Notes under the pieces: model-generated
What the model was told of the DNA's origin: nothing
The model's input: only the letters and a program-made list of their open reading frames with translations
Database searches by the model: none
DNA from: Platynereis dumerilii
Lineage: Eukaryota; Annelida; Polychaeta; Phyllodocida; Nereididae
Length of the DNA stretch: 64,000 nucleotides
Direction: 5' to 3'
Assembly: GCA_026936325.1 (NCBI GenBank)
Contig: JAPTHN010000030.1
Span: forward strand, 248,001 to 312,000
Program-made: the position numbers and the translations under genes
Shown here: positions 37,061 through 46,982 of the stretch, one piece after another
How positions within the stretch are numbered: position 1 is the stretch's first letter
Layout: every line of letters begins with the position of its first letter

Positions 37061-37938
37061 GTATAGGGCCCACATTAACATAATATTCAGGCCTGTAGCC
37101 AGAAATTATTTTGGGGGGGGGTGCTTTTAAGGGAAAAGTTGACTTTTGCCCGAGCACCGAAGGTGCGAAGCCATCCTAGGGGGGAAAAAATAATGAAAAT
37201 GGTGCATTCTGAGCCTTTCTGATCATGTTGAGGTCAATCATTTTTATGCTCAGGGCAAACTGCAGTTGTATTAATTTTCACAAAAATCCCTCCTTGGCTG
37301 AGGAATGTGTCTTTCAAATATTATTTTCGAGCAAAATGTAGGCCTACTGTTATGCAAGGATTCAGAAATAAAATATGTAGAATCAGAAATATCTCCTGAC
37401 ATAATGAAGATCATTACTAATAAATTATTAGGGAGCTCAATGAGGTAGGGGGTCTTGGGACACCCAAAAGCAACAAGCCAATTTAATACCCAGGTCCCTG
37501 GTGGCTAGAGATGAATTCTGAACAGTTTGGAGAATTAACTTCAAAGGCAAGCCATGATATAATTTGGACCTACATATACAGAAGCATGTTCTGTCTCCTG
37601 TCTCTGTGCCTTCTTCCCAGCCCTCGCCTCCCTCTGATAGCTCTTTCTGCTGTCTGTCCCCAGGCCTCCCTCCGGGGTCGCCTCACTTTGTTTTTTGCCT
37701 TTCTCTTTCTCTGCATCTTCCCTAGCTAATACCCCCCCCCCCCATCACTCTTCTCGCTGAGTCTCCCATTCTGAAACTCCTCCCAGCTCGTGTCTCCTTC
37801 CTACAGTGTAGCTCTTGGCTCCTTGGACTGCTCTTGCCTCCATTTTCTCCTCTGCTCTCTCTGCCTCTTCCCTCTATGATTCCTTCCTTTCTGTCTCCTC
37901 CCTCTATGCTTTCTCCTGTTGTGACTCCTCCCCAGCTC
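37061..37938. other. No gene; C/T-rich low-complexity DNA at 37590-37935
   Basis: After the LINE border comes a patch with GAGCACCGAAGGTGCGAAGC and then about 340 bp rich in CTCC and CCTCC. The frames through it are translated low complexity. Confidence 0.5.
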
Positions 37939-37946
37939 CTATATAT

Positions 37947-38960
37947 TAGGGTGCATCATCTGCCCCCTAAAAATGAAAAAATTGAAATATTCATTTGCAC
38001 TTTTGCCATAATGTACCTTTGCACATAGAAACACATTCTGCAAAATTTCAATAAGATCCGATGTGGCTTTAAGGTGGCACTTTTGTGTCAAAGTTGAGTT
38101 CAAAATTGTCAAAAAATGATGCTTTGAAAAGTCGCGGTAAGAAATATCTAGCTTATGGTTGGCTGTATGATTTCAATTCATATACCATTATTCTCAGAAG
38201 AAATTTGTCTTTGATTTGAATGGTAGAAAGTTATATTTCTGAAAATTTTCTCATGCCTAAGTTTTTTGGAAAGCCAAAAGTTTCTGACTATTATGATAAA
38301 ATGTTTGGAAAAATCAACTTAAAAGCTCAGCTTCTGCCAAACTTTGACGTAATCTTAGAATAAAACATTAGGAACACTTTGCTGAAGAAAATAGGAAATT
38401 GAAAATTTTTTCTAGATAGTTATTCATCAAATTCAAACGTGCAAATTTTCATAAATTACGTGTAAATATGAGAAATACAACAGTTTGTTGAGACACTGTT
38501 CTGCATCTCTTTTTCTTCTGACTACATGATAATGCAATCAAGGTTTTATCAGATGATATAGTAGACCATATTTCCACTTTGTAGACTTCTTTGACTTCCA
38601 AAAGTCATATTAACATCCTTTTTTGATTTATCACATTTTACCAAATAAAAAAGAAAATATCTCCACTCAATTTTGACTTCTACTGAATGGAAACCATTGA
38701 TGTTGGTATTCAAATTAAAGCTCTCTTTCTGACGAATCTAACTGTGCCATTCAAAAATCATTTCATTTAAAATTGACAATATTATTTATAACCGCGAATC
38801 GCTAAAATATACCTAATACTGAAATTTCAAGGCTGTTGTGCCACCCTTTGGCATTAGAATTTTTTCCTAAAATTTTGCAGGGCTTCTTTTATGATACAAG
38901 GGAACAATCATGCAAAAGTGCATGATGTTTTGAAGATATAGGGGCAGACGATGCACCCTA
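37947..38960. mobile_element. Non-autonomous DNA transposon, TAGGGTG ends, perfect 8 bp TSD
   Basis: 1,014 bp. Left tip TAGGGTGCATCATCTGCCCC and right tip GGGGCAGACGATGCACCCTA are inverted. The target duplication CTATATAT is exact at 37939-37946 and 38961-38968. TAGGG fits the hAT tip rule (YARNG). No transposase frame is seen. Compare 58174-60620. Confidence 0.85.
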
Positions 38961-39082
38961 CTATATATACTGTATATCCCTCCTACAGTATAACATTTGG
39001 CTCCTGTCCTTTGATTGCTCTTGTCTGAGCTCATCAATCTCCTCTGCCCTGCCCACCTCCAGGTGACCTCCTCCCTCTACAC

Positions 39083-39236
39083 CATAGAAATACATAGAAC
39101 GGACATGAGGCTGTATGAAGCCTCCTCAAGATGAGGTCACCGAATCCGCCATATTGGAACTGCCCTGAGACATGATGTCACAATAGACTAATTATGATGT
39201 GACGTCATGCCATTGTTATAAGTGACATGACTACTG
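39083..39236 (-). mobile_element. CATAGAAATA MITE, first half of a LINE-split copy
   Basis: Inverted relative to 17678-17938 and closely similar to it, up to about GTTATAAGTGACAT, where the LINE begins. Its outer 8 bp duplication is CTCTACAC (39075-39082). The second half is at 45592-45712. Confidence 0.85.
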
Positions 39237-39635
39237 ATGCTTGAATGAACACAACACACACTTGAATTTTGTCTCACAAATCATGGAATTTAGCTAATTT
39301 AGCAAGGTGAAAGGAATACACTTTTTTCATGACGGATTAAGTTTGTCTTCGGGCAAAAGTGGACACCAAAATTTCCAGTTGGAAATTGCAGGAAAGTGAC
39401 TTTATTGAGCTTTTTGTATTTTGATTTGGCCATTTCCCCTAATATCGACCAGGGATTGGAAGGGGGGAAACCAGTGAAGCAGAGAAGGCCAACTTCAGTA
39501 CAATTGACTCAAAGGTGTGATACACTGTGATCATCAAGGAGTAACACTTCTGTCACCAATGTAGTAACACCTCTGTAGCTATAGTGACACCTCCAACCCA
39601 GTGTAACAGCTCCAAACCCAGTGGACAACAACACA

Positions 39636-41600
39636 ATGGGAGATTCAAAGGCTGATTACCTCCCTGAGATGACCACTCAAGCAGAGCATGAAGATCCGGA
39701 TAACAAAGGGCAGGATCAATCGGAGGAGGCTGATGGAGGCCGGAACGATCAAGATGGCAAATTACCTGAAGATGGCGAATCACCTGAAGATGAACCCCTA
39801 GACTTATGCACCAACCCTGGTGGGCCTGAAGAACCTTCAGACAAGAGTCCTGATCATCAAGATGAAGCAGACGATGATTCTAAGCTGGACAAGGATGATC
39901 TCACTTCAGAAGAAGTTGAAGATGAAAGTGACGAAACAAGACTGTGCCATGAAGGATGCAACTACATAGGGGAAGAAACTGACTCTCAAGTTCTGCAGTG
40001 TAGCTTATGCATGGTGTGGCATCATATTGACTGTGTTGGCATAGATAAAAAGGAAGTGAAAAAGATCAAATTTTGGTCTTGCGTCAATTGTCGAAAGATG
40101 TCACACAGTATAAAGAATCTGCAATCATCCATGAAATCTCTCTTCTCATTAGTTGAAAGTCTATCTCGATCAGTGGATCCTCTGCTTGACCAAAGACAAG
40201 ATAATACCTGGCTTACGGAAGCCCTCTCAAAGAAGACAGAAGAGTGCGATAAACTCAGAGAGCAGAACATACTTTTGCAGCAGCAACTGGAAGAGAAGAG
40301 AAAGCCGGATCCCAATGAGTCAATAACGATCTCCTCTGATTCAGACAGCGAGACTGATGAAAATGATGAGGCGATTTGTGGACACTTACTCATTGGAGAT
40401 TCACTCATCAAGAACGTGGAACCCATACTGGACAATATAACAATTGCCTGTAGAAAGGGTGCAAAAATTCACGATCTCACTAAAAAGCTGAAGGAAGACA
40501 GACGAAAGTACAGAGAGATCACAATAGTGTGTGGAACCAATGAAATCTCTGCAAAAATGGATATAGACAAAATTGGCAATAAACTCAAGGACCTGATTAG
40601 TATTGCAAAAAAGAAATCCAAAAGTGTCACAGTGTCCAGCATCCTGCCACGGTTGGATGAGGCTGCAACAGAACAGAAACTTAGTGACATGAACAAATGC
40701 TATGAGTCAATAGCAAAACAACTGAATGCCAATTTTGTCAACAATGACTTAAACTTTAGGTTTAAAAGCGAAATCCCAGATGTAAATCTACTGCAGGAAG
40801 ATGGCCTGCACCTGTCCTCTACAGGAGTCACTCGTTTGCTGAAGAACTTGAATCTTGAAGGTGCTGTGAAGTGCAATCTCCTGGAAAACCCTGAAGTGGT
40901 GGCGCGAAACTCTGATGAAAAATGGAAGAGAAAGAAGGTGCACACGAGATCAGGAAATGGGGTGACTATTTTCCTTGGAAAGGAATCCATTTTCAGCAAC
41001 CTTCACATGGACACGCCAATACATATTGATGGAAGAACGTACACCTGTAATGAACAATTTTACACATATTCAATGGCTAACTTCTTTCATGACAAAGATG
41101 TTGTGACCAAGTCATTGAACACTGTTGATCCATATCAGCTGATAGCTCTCCAAAAAGAAATTGCAGGTGTGAACCGTCACAAGTGGGAACCTGAAGCGAA
41201 GCGTATCCTGTACTTAGCAAATATGGCTAAGTATACTCAAAACGTGAAGGCCAGGGCAGCACTGGAAAGTACAGCCGATGATGTTATCGGAGAAGCATCA
41301 TACAGCAGGACCTGGGGCATTGGCATGTCCCTTAGTGATGTTCGCTCCTTGAACTCCAATCGCTGGAACGGAAACAATATTATGGGCAAGATACTCATGA
41401 ACATTAGAGACACTCTTTGTCCAAAACAAAAAGATCAATCCTACAACCAGAGAAGTCCTATGCATACGACGCATACAAAATCCTGTTGGTTCTGTGGAGA
41501 AGACAATCACATGTCCCGAAATTGTAGACATGGACAGAAAATTCAATGTAACTCATGCATGAACTTAGGTCACAAGGCCAAATTTTGTAAATATAACTAG
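39636..41600 (+). CDS. LINE ORF1 protein: PHD, coiled coil, SGNH esterase, NADAR, two CCHC knuckles
   Basis: 654 residues from the ATG at 39636. After an acidic tail of about 100 residues comes a PHD finger (about 104-152; C-x3-C, C-x2-C, H-x2-C, C-x2-C pattern). A coiled coil follows (about 195-225). Next is an SGNH/GDSL esterase-like domain (about 248-405) with LLIGDSL, VCGTNE and the DGLHLSSTG box. A NADAR/YbiA-like domain follows (about 444-595): FSNLHMDTPI.IDGRTYTCNEQFY, then KRILYLANMAKYTQN, WGIG and NRWNGNNIMGKILMNIR. Two CCHC knuckles (617-630, 638-651) end the protein. Knuckles and coiled coil suit an RNA-binding, multimerising ORF1p. NADAR proteins hydrolyse N-glycosidic bonds, including ADP-ribose on guanine. 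The frame is open throughout. Calls rest on motif reading by eye. Confidence 0.9.
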   Translation: MGDSKADYLPEMTTQAEHEDPDNKGQDQSEEADGGRNDQDGKLPEDGESPEDEPLDLCTNPGGPEEPSDKSPDHQDEADDDSKLDKDDLTSEEVEDESDETRLCHEGCNYIGEETDSQVLQCSLCMVWHHIDCVGIDKKEVKKIKFWSCVNCRKMSHSIKNLQSSMKSLFSLVESLSRSVDPLLDQRQDNTWLTEALSKKTEECDKLREQNILLQQQLEEKRKPDPNESITISSDSDSETDENDEAICGHLLIGDSLIKNVEPILDNITIACRKGAKIHDLTKKLKEDRRKYREITIVCGTNEISAKMDIDKIGNKLKDLISIAKKKSKSVTVSSILPRLDEAATEQKLSDMNKCYESIAKQLNANFVNNDLNFRFKSEIPDVNLLQEDGLHLSSTGVTRLLKNLNLEGAVKCNLLENPEVVARNSDEKWKRKKVHTRSGNGVTIFLGKESIFSNLHMDTPIHIDGRTYTCNEQFYTYSMANFFHDKDVVTKSLNTVDPYQLIALQKEIAGVNRHKWEPEAKRILYLANMAKYTQNVKARAALESTADDVIGEASYSRTWGIGMSLSDVRSLNSNRWNGNNIMGKILMNIRDTLCPKQKDQSYNQRSPMHTTHTKSCWFCGEDNHMSRNCRHGQKIQCNSCMNLGHKAKFCKYN

Positions 41601-44225
41601 GAAATCGGCCAAGATGAAAGTGCCGATCTAAGCACAAACATATCTGTTTTACCTGATTTTAATGTTGATGTCTCATGTTTTAACCAGACTCCTGTATACT
41701 ATCATAACCAAGAGAATGACAATAGTCGTACTTATTCTAGGGAAGCTAATGTGAATACATGTACTGATGATATGCTTGATCAAACTAGCAGTGCTTTAAG
41801 TGAATCGGATATTAATGATATATTACAGACTGAGGATCGTAGTAATTGTATTCTAGCTCAGGTCACTGAAATTGAGGCAATTGTCGAACCAAATTATGAG
41901 AAAGGCAGGGGAAAAACAGGTGATCCTATGTTAGATAAACTGAAGAATGTGAGACTAGATAGTCCTAAGAACTTAATAATAGCTCATGTGAACATTAATA
42001 GTATCAGGAACAAATTTGAATATGTGCATACTATTTTGAGCAATAATATGGTTGATGCATTATGTATAACGGAAACTAAACTTGATAATACATTCTCAGC
42101 AAATCTTTTTCAATGTACAGGCTTTAAATGTTACAGAAAGGATAGAAATGCCAACTCAGGTGGCATGATGATTTATGTCAGAGATGATATACCTCACAGC
42201 CGAATGACTTACTGTGAAATGGATGATGAAAATAATCACATTGAAAGTCTTGTAATTAACTTCAAAATTAAGAAACTGAGATTCAATATATTGTGTCTGT
42301 ATAAGAATCCTAAAGTGCATAATACGATGTTTGTGAATGTGACATGCAAAATTCTAGATCAGCTATGTGATGATGGTGCTGAAAATGTAATAATTGGTGA
42401 TCTTAATATTGATATGAGTGGTGATGATAATGTTATAGAAAACCAAATATGTGATGTGTATGGTATGAAGAATATTATTAAGACTAAAACATGCTTCAAA
42501 TCAGCTATGGGAACACTCATTGACCCTGTAATTGTGTCAAACACTGCTAAATTTTGTAAGCCATTTAATGAAATCTGCGGTTATAGTGACTGGCATAATA
42601 TAGTTGGCTGTGTTGTCAGAGAAGAATTCCCAATTGTTATTCCTAGCAAAATACTGTATAGGTCTTATAAAAACTTTGACGAAATTGTTTTTAAATCGGA
42701 TGTAAGTGAAATTCCAACACATGTATGTAGCATATTTGATGATGTAAGCGACCAATTTTGGGCATTCAATCTGATGTATAAGGAAGTACTAGAACATCAT
42801 GCCCCAATGAAAAGCAAAATTGTAAAAACTGACAAAATCCCATATATGCATTCAAACTTAATGAAAGCTATGTATAAACGTAACAAGTACAAAAATGATT
42901 TCTTTAAATGCAGAAATGCATCAAATTGGGAGACGTACAAGAGATTAAGAAATCAGGTAACAGCAATGAGAAAAAAGGCTATTAAATCCTATTTCACTAA
43001 AAGATGCAAAAATGGGGCATCGTCCCCAAAGGAATTTTGGTGTGTCAAGCCTTTTTTCTCAGAGAAAAATAGCAAAAACAATGGATGTATAATACTTAAA
43101 GAAAAAGACAGTATTGTTAATGAGAGTGTGGATGTAGCTAATATATTCAATGAGTACTTTGTGGACATTGCAAAAGATATCAGAAATACTCAATTTAATA
43201 ATGAAAGCAAGCCTAACATAGACTTTAATACAATTCTTAGCTGCCATGTCAGTCATCCTAGTGTAATACAAATAAAAGAGAAAATTCGAATTGATAATGA
43301 GCAGTTTACTTTCAGTAGTGTAAGTCAGGAATTGATGTTCAAAAAGCTCAGATCAATCAAAACAAGTAAGTCAGCCGGGTATGATTGTATAAACCCTGCT
43401 TGTGTCAAAATATGTGCACATGATATAGCCAGGTCAATGACCCCTATTGTAAACCATGCATTTCAATCTAATACATTTCCAAGTGATATGAAAAAATCTG
43501 AAATCACACCAATCTATAAAAAGAAAGATCACATGAACAAAGAAAACTATAGACCAGTAAATCTTATTACAATATTTGCAAAAGTTTTCGAATCAATCAT
43601 ATCGGACCAAATTAATGAATTCATGACTGACCAATTTAACAAGAAGCTTGGTGCTTACAGAAAAGGACATGGTTGTAGTCAGGTACTCACTTTAGCTGTA
43701 AACAGTTGGAAATGGTCATTAGATAAAAATGAATGCGTTGGTGCTTTGTTGATGGATTTGTCTAAGGCATTTGATTCTATCCCACATGATTTATTGATAT
43801 GCAAAATGTATGTTTATGGTTTTTCTGAGAATGCTTGTGAATTTATGTTGAGCTACCTCTCACAACGTATGCAGCGTGTTAAAGTAAAGAGTGCGCGGAG
43901 TGAATGGAGAATGATGAAAAGAGGTATCCCCCAAGGCTCATGTCTTGGACCTCTACTGTTTAATTTATTTCTCAATGATATTTTCTTTTCTGTAAAACAT
44001 TGTGAGTTATTCAATTATGCAGACGATAACACTTTAAGCACAAGTAACTGTAATATAAATGAATTACTAGAAAATCTTTTGATTGACACAAATATAATGA
44101 CTGAATGGTTTAGTAATAATTTCATGAAAGTGAACCCTGACAAGTTCCAGTTAAAGTTGCCCAGAATGATAAAATTCTTTGATAAATATTGGTGGTTTCA
44201 AGTGCAGAATAATATAAACTTGTGA
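41601..44225 (+). CDS. LINE ORF2, first part: APE endonuclease and reverse transcriptase
   Basis: The frame is the same as ORF1 and open directly after the TAG at 41598-41600; the first ATG is at 41772. An APE-type endonuclease comes first: LIIAHVNINSIRNK, LCITETKLD, GGMMIYVRDD, VIIGDLNIDM and YSDWHNIVG, where the usual SDH triad is written SDWH. The reverse transcriptase follows: KTSKSAGYDCINP, EITPIYKKKD, NYRPVNLITIFAKVFE, LLMDLSKAFDSIPHDLL, GIPQGSCLGPLLFNLF and the catalytic FNYADDNTLS. The natural frame stops being LINE sequence at 44151 (after MKVNPDKFQ), where a MITE begins; the last 25 or so codons to 44225 are MITE. CR1/L2/Rex1-like. It would nick target DNA and copy the element's RNA there. 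Confidence 0.9.
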   Translation, partial: EIGQDESADLSTNISVLPDFNVDVSCFNQTPVYYHNQENDNSRTYSREANVNTCTDDMLDQTSSALSESDINDILQTEDRSNCILAQVTEIEAIVEPNYEKGRGKTGDPMLDKLKNVRLDSPKNLIIAHVNINSIRNKFEYVHTILSNNMVDALCITETKLDNTFSANLFQCTGFKCYRKDRNANSGGMMIYVRDDIPHSRMTYCEMDDENNHIESLVINFKIKKLRFNILCLYKNPKVHNTMFVNVTCKILDQLCDDGAENVIIGDLNIDMSGDDNVIENQICDVYGMKNIIKTKTCFKSAMGTLIDPVIVSNTAKFCKPFNEICGYSDWHNIVGCVVREEFPIVIPSKILYRSYKNFDEIVFKSDVSEIPTHVCSIFDDVSDQFWAFNLMYKEVLEHHAPMKSKIVKTDKIPYMHSNLMKAMYKRNKYKNDFFKCRNASNWETYKRLRNQVTAMRKKAIKSYFTKRCKNGASSPKEFWCVKPFFSEKNSKNNGCIILKEKDSIVNESVDVANIFNEYFVDIAKDIRNTQFNNESKPNIDFNTILSCHVSHPSVIQIKEKIRIDNEQFTFSSVSQELMFKKLRSIKTSKSAGYDCINPACVKICAHDIARSMTPIVNHAFQSNTFPSDMKKSEITPIYKKKDHMNKENYRPVNLITIFAKVFESIISDQINEFMTDQFNKKLGAYRKGHGCSQVLTLAVNSWKWSLDKNECVGALLMDLSKAFDSIPHDLLICKMYVYGFSENACEFMLSYLSQRMQRVKVKSARSEWRMMKRGIPQGSCLGPLLFNLFLNDIFFSVKHCELFNYADDNTLSTSNCNINELLENLLIDTNIMTEWFSNNFMKVNPDKFQLKLPRMIKFFDKYWWFQVQNNINL

Positions 44226-44627
44226 TAACTTATATTTTTGACAAATTTATTGAAGTGTTTATTTGATTGAATATATCATTCAGTTATTTCCTTAACATTT
44301 TCTTGATAGTGCCTCCCACCTCCAGCACATCCATTATAGATGACGTCACAATGACCATTGTTGTCAATATATAGTTATAAGTTAACAAATTCACACAATG
44401 GTGATGACGTCACAGAGTTGAAAGCAAGCAGACTAGTGATTTTTTTCCGTGCGTACCCGAAATAAATCTAGGAGTCATTTAGGGTATATATTTGGTCATT
44501 TCAGACAGAAAAAAAACCTAAAAGGCTGAGAAACTTTGCACACTAGCCAGTACGGCCACGCTACAAAATAAAATGTTAAAATTAGACAAAAAATTTTCTG
44601 AAACCTGACCTATCATTCGGGGTAACT
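44155..44627. mobile_element. TTAA-flanked MITE inside LINE ORF2
   Basis: 473 bp. Ends AGTTGCCCAGAATGATA and TATCATTCGGGGTAACT are inverted with two mismatches. It is flanked by TTAA on both sides (44151-44154, 44628-44631). TTAA targets point to piggyBac or Kolobok. Removing the insertion with one TTAA leaves the ORF2 frame continuous, reading ...PDKFQLMLMKPRG. The interior holds TGACGTCA words but no gene. Confidence 0.85.
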
Positions 44628-44630
44628 TTA

Positions 44631-45347
44631 ATGTTAATGAAGCCTCGGGGTAGAAATGTGGAACTTCCTAGCAAAATAATAGTCCAAGATAATGTCATTA
44701 AGGCCAGTGAATGTGTACGACTGCTTGGAATCGATATTGACTGTAACTTAAATTTCCACAAACATGTAAAGATACTATGCAGTAAAGCTAGTAGACAACC
44801 GAAAGTTTTATACAGATTCAAAAGTATTTTAGGCCCAAAAGAAAAGCATATTATTTTTCGATCTTTTATTTTGTCAACCTTTAATTTCTGCCCGATAGTA
44901 TGGTCATTTTGTGGGCTAAGTAGTATAAGAAAAATTGAAAAGGTGCAAGAAAGGGCTCTCCGATTTTTAACAAATGATTCCAAAAGTAGTTATGATGAGT
45001 TGTTAATGAAGACAAATCAAACAACCATGCTTCTTTCACGTTTAAGAGTAATGGTAACAGAAGTTTATAAATGTCTACACAAATTGAACCCCAAGCCACT
45101 TAATGAATTGTTTACAGTAAAGGAAAGTGATTATAATCTGAGAGATCCCTGTCCTATTGTTATGCCTACTTTCAAGAAAGTTAAGTATGGAAAGAACTCT
45201 TTCACCTATTATGGATCCCACTTGTGGAATAATTTACCATATGAATATAAAAACTGTGTGGAATACAAATGTTTCATAAATATGATTTCAAAGTGGGAAG
45301 GGCCCAAATGCTCGTGTAACCTGTGCTCAATTCAGACTGTGATATGA
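44631..45347 (+). CDS. LINE ORF2, C-terminal part after the MITE
   Basis: 238 residues in the same frame as the upstream ORF2. It contains the thumb (KASECVRLLGIDIDCNLNF), the KVQERALRFLTND segment, YYGSHLWNNLP, and the Cys-rich end WEGPKCSCNLCSIQ typical of CR1/L2-type elements. The same end is seen, decayed, at 61884-62249 on the minus strand. The ATG at 44631 overlaps the TTAA and is not a biological start. Confidence 0.85.
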   Translation: MLMKPRGRNVELPSKIIVQDNVIKASECVRLLGIDIDCNLNFHKHVKILCSKASRQPKVLYRFKSILGPKEKHIIFRSFILSTFNFCPIVWSFCGLSSIRKIEKVQERALRFLTNDSKSSYDELLMKTNQTTMLLSRLRVMVTEVYKCLHKLNPKPLNELFTVKESDYNLRDPCPIVMPTFKKVKYGKNSFTYYGSHLWNNLPYEYKNCVEYKCFINMISKWEGPKCSCNLCSIQTVI

Positions 45348-45591
45348 AGAATATGTATGTGATAATACAATTGTGATATCTATACGGCTATGTATGATTT
45401 TAAGTATTTCACATGTACACTTTATCTATGTTTTTAATTCCATGCTTTATCAGTCTTTTATCCTTTTATCATCATTTCGATATATTGTTTATTGTTTTAT
45501 ATTTGTTGATATTTGTCGCTTAATAGCTTTTAGCTAATGTTGTTTGTTTTCAATGCGACAGAAAATAAAGATTTATCTATCTATCTATCTA

Positions 45592-45712
45592 TCTATCACT
45601 GTCATTTTGTGATGTCACTGCACCATTGTGTCAGGATACAGGGCAGTTCCAAGATGGTGGATTTGGTTGCTTCATCTGCCAGAGCCTCATGTCCGTTCTA
45701 TGTATTTCTATG
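45592..45712 (-). mobile_element. CATAGAAATA MITE, second half of the LINE-split copy
   Basis: Continues the MITE begun at 39083: ATTGTGTCAGGATACAGGGC, then GCCTCATGTCCGTTCTATG to the end TTTCTATG. Its outer duplication CTCTATAC (45713-45720) matches CTCTACAC at the other side in 7 of 8 bases. Confidence 0.85.
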
Positions 45713-45969
45713 CTCTATACTTTCTCCCATTATGACTCCGGCTGTGCTGCTTTCTCTCATTCAGATGATTCTGTCCTTTCCCACATGTGCAATGCAGTTC
45801 TTGCATCCTTTGACTGCTCCCTTCTCCCTTTTCTGGGTTCAAGTTCAGCATAAAAAAGTTAAAAATACAGCCATGACTGTAATAACTGGGGATGCTTGGA
45901 GTAGATGTTCTCTGTTGCTCAAACTGATGGCAGATAGAAAGGTATTGATCTATTTCAGTATGATTTGAC

Positions 45970-46330
45970 GAAGGCCCTGTATTGGACCACTAATGGCGCC
46001 TCATGATGGACCACTGGTCCAATAATGGGTCTCATTGTCCAATTAAGGTGAGGAAATTCGTTGTCCAATGTCCATTATGACGTTGTCATGGGGCAACTAT
46101 TCTACTTTTCATACAGTGTAGATAAATGGCTACTATAAGAAATCTGGAAAGTGTGTAACCTTTTTTTTTCAATGTGTAATGTGAAACGTAGATGTGACTA
46201 TTGGTCCAATGCGGACCTGGTGGTGCAATAAAGTCCCTATATTGCACCACCAGGTCTCCATTAGACCAGTAGTCCAGTGGTCCAATATCAGGAACACAGG
46301 TGGTCCAATATGAGTTCCATAATCTTAAAT
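45970..46330. repeat. Foldback repeat rich in TGGTCCAAT
   Basis: Related TATTGGACCAC words at the left pair with GTGGTCCAATA words at the right. The centre holds a perfect hairpin at 46214-46256: 17 bp arms starting GACCTGGTGGTGCAATA with a 9-base loop. Probably a MITE. Confidence 0.6.
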
Positions 46331-46544
46331 TGGACCAGTCAACAAAAACTTATTTTTGCTGTTTTAGCAAAATATGTGAAACTAGAACTTACCCATAAGG
46401 TAGACAAATAAGGGAAGAAATTGTTTGGGATTAGAAGCCAGTAATTGGGAAGATGAATTGAGAGTCCGATAAGTTGTAAGCATTGTATTATGTAATGAGT
46501 GAAGTATAGGCAGAGAGTCTAAATAGTTTGCAATATATATGTGA

Positions 46545-46640
46545 TGACTGTAGCATGTATGTACCTATCTATGTATGTATTATGTATGTATGATTGTATG
46601 TAGAAGACTATAAAGTGTATCTATGTATGTAATCTATCTG
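46545..46640. repeat. Degenerate (TGTA)n microsatellite
   Basis: TATGTATG-type units with interruptions. Confidence 0.7.
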
Positions 46641-46982
46641 GCTAATAGCCAGTGGCTATGTAGTTTTGTAGGTAGCTGTCTATCTTGCAAATGAGGTATA
46701 CATGTTGTTTTGTTTTTGATGTATACATAAATTGAGCTGTTCCACTGTGAATTGCGTGGTGGCCGCTAGGTGTGCTGCAGTGCATCTATGTTTATATATT
46801 GTATATATTGTATATGCATGCGTATTAGTTTCGTAGTAGAGAATAAAAAAATGAAAATGAATGAAAGATAAGAAATATAGTGCAATAATGATCCCCTCAC
46901 AGCGGTTTAGAGGTTGACAAAGTATTAGTTCTGTAGGTTCAGTATTGAAAGCAGAAAGAGAGTTTTGTGAGGAAAATGGAGA

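Larger units (their letters stand above)
39237..45592 (+). mobile_element. Near full-length CR1/L2-like LINE with PHD-esterase-NADAR ORF1
   Basis: About 400 bp of 5' UTR, ORF1 (39636-41600), an in-frame ORF2 (41601-45347 including a 473 bp MITE), a short 3' UTR and a (TATC)n tail at 45574-45597. It is inserted in a MITE whose two halves flank it, which fixes both borders to within a few bases. Apart from the TAG between the ORFs and the MITE in ORF2, I see no disabling change, so the copy was recently active. PHD plus esterase in ORF1 is a known mark of CR1-like LINEs (Kapitonov and Jurka 2003). Confidence 0.9.

Noticed and set aside
37590-38028. Frames of 64-72 codons at 37511 and 37834
   Set aside because: C/T-rich low complexity running into a transposon tip at 37947.
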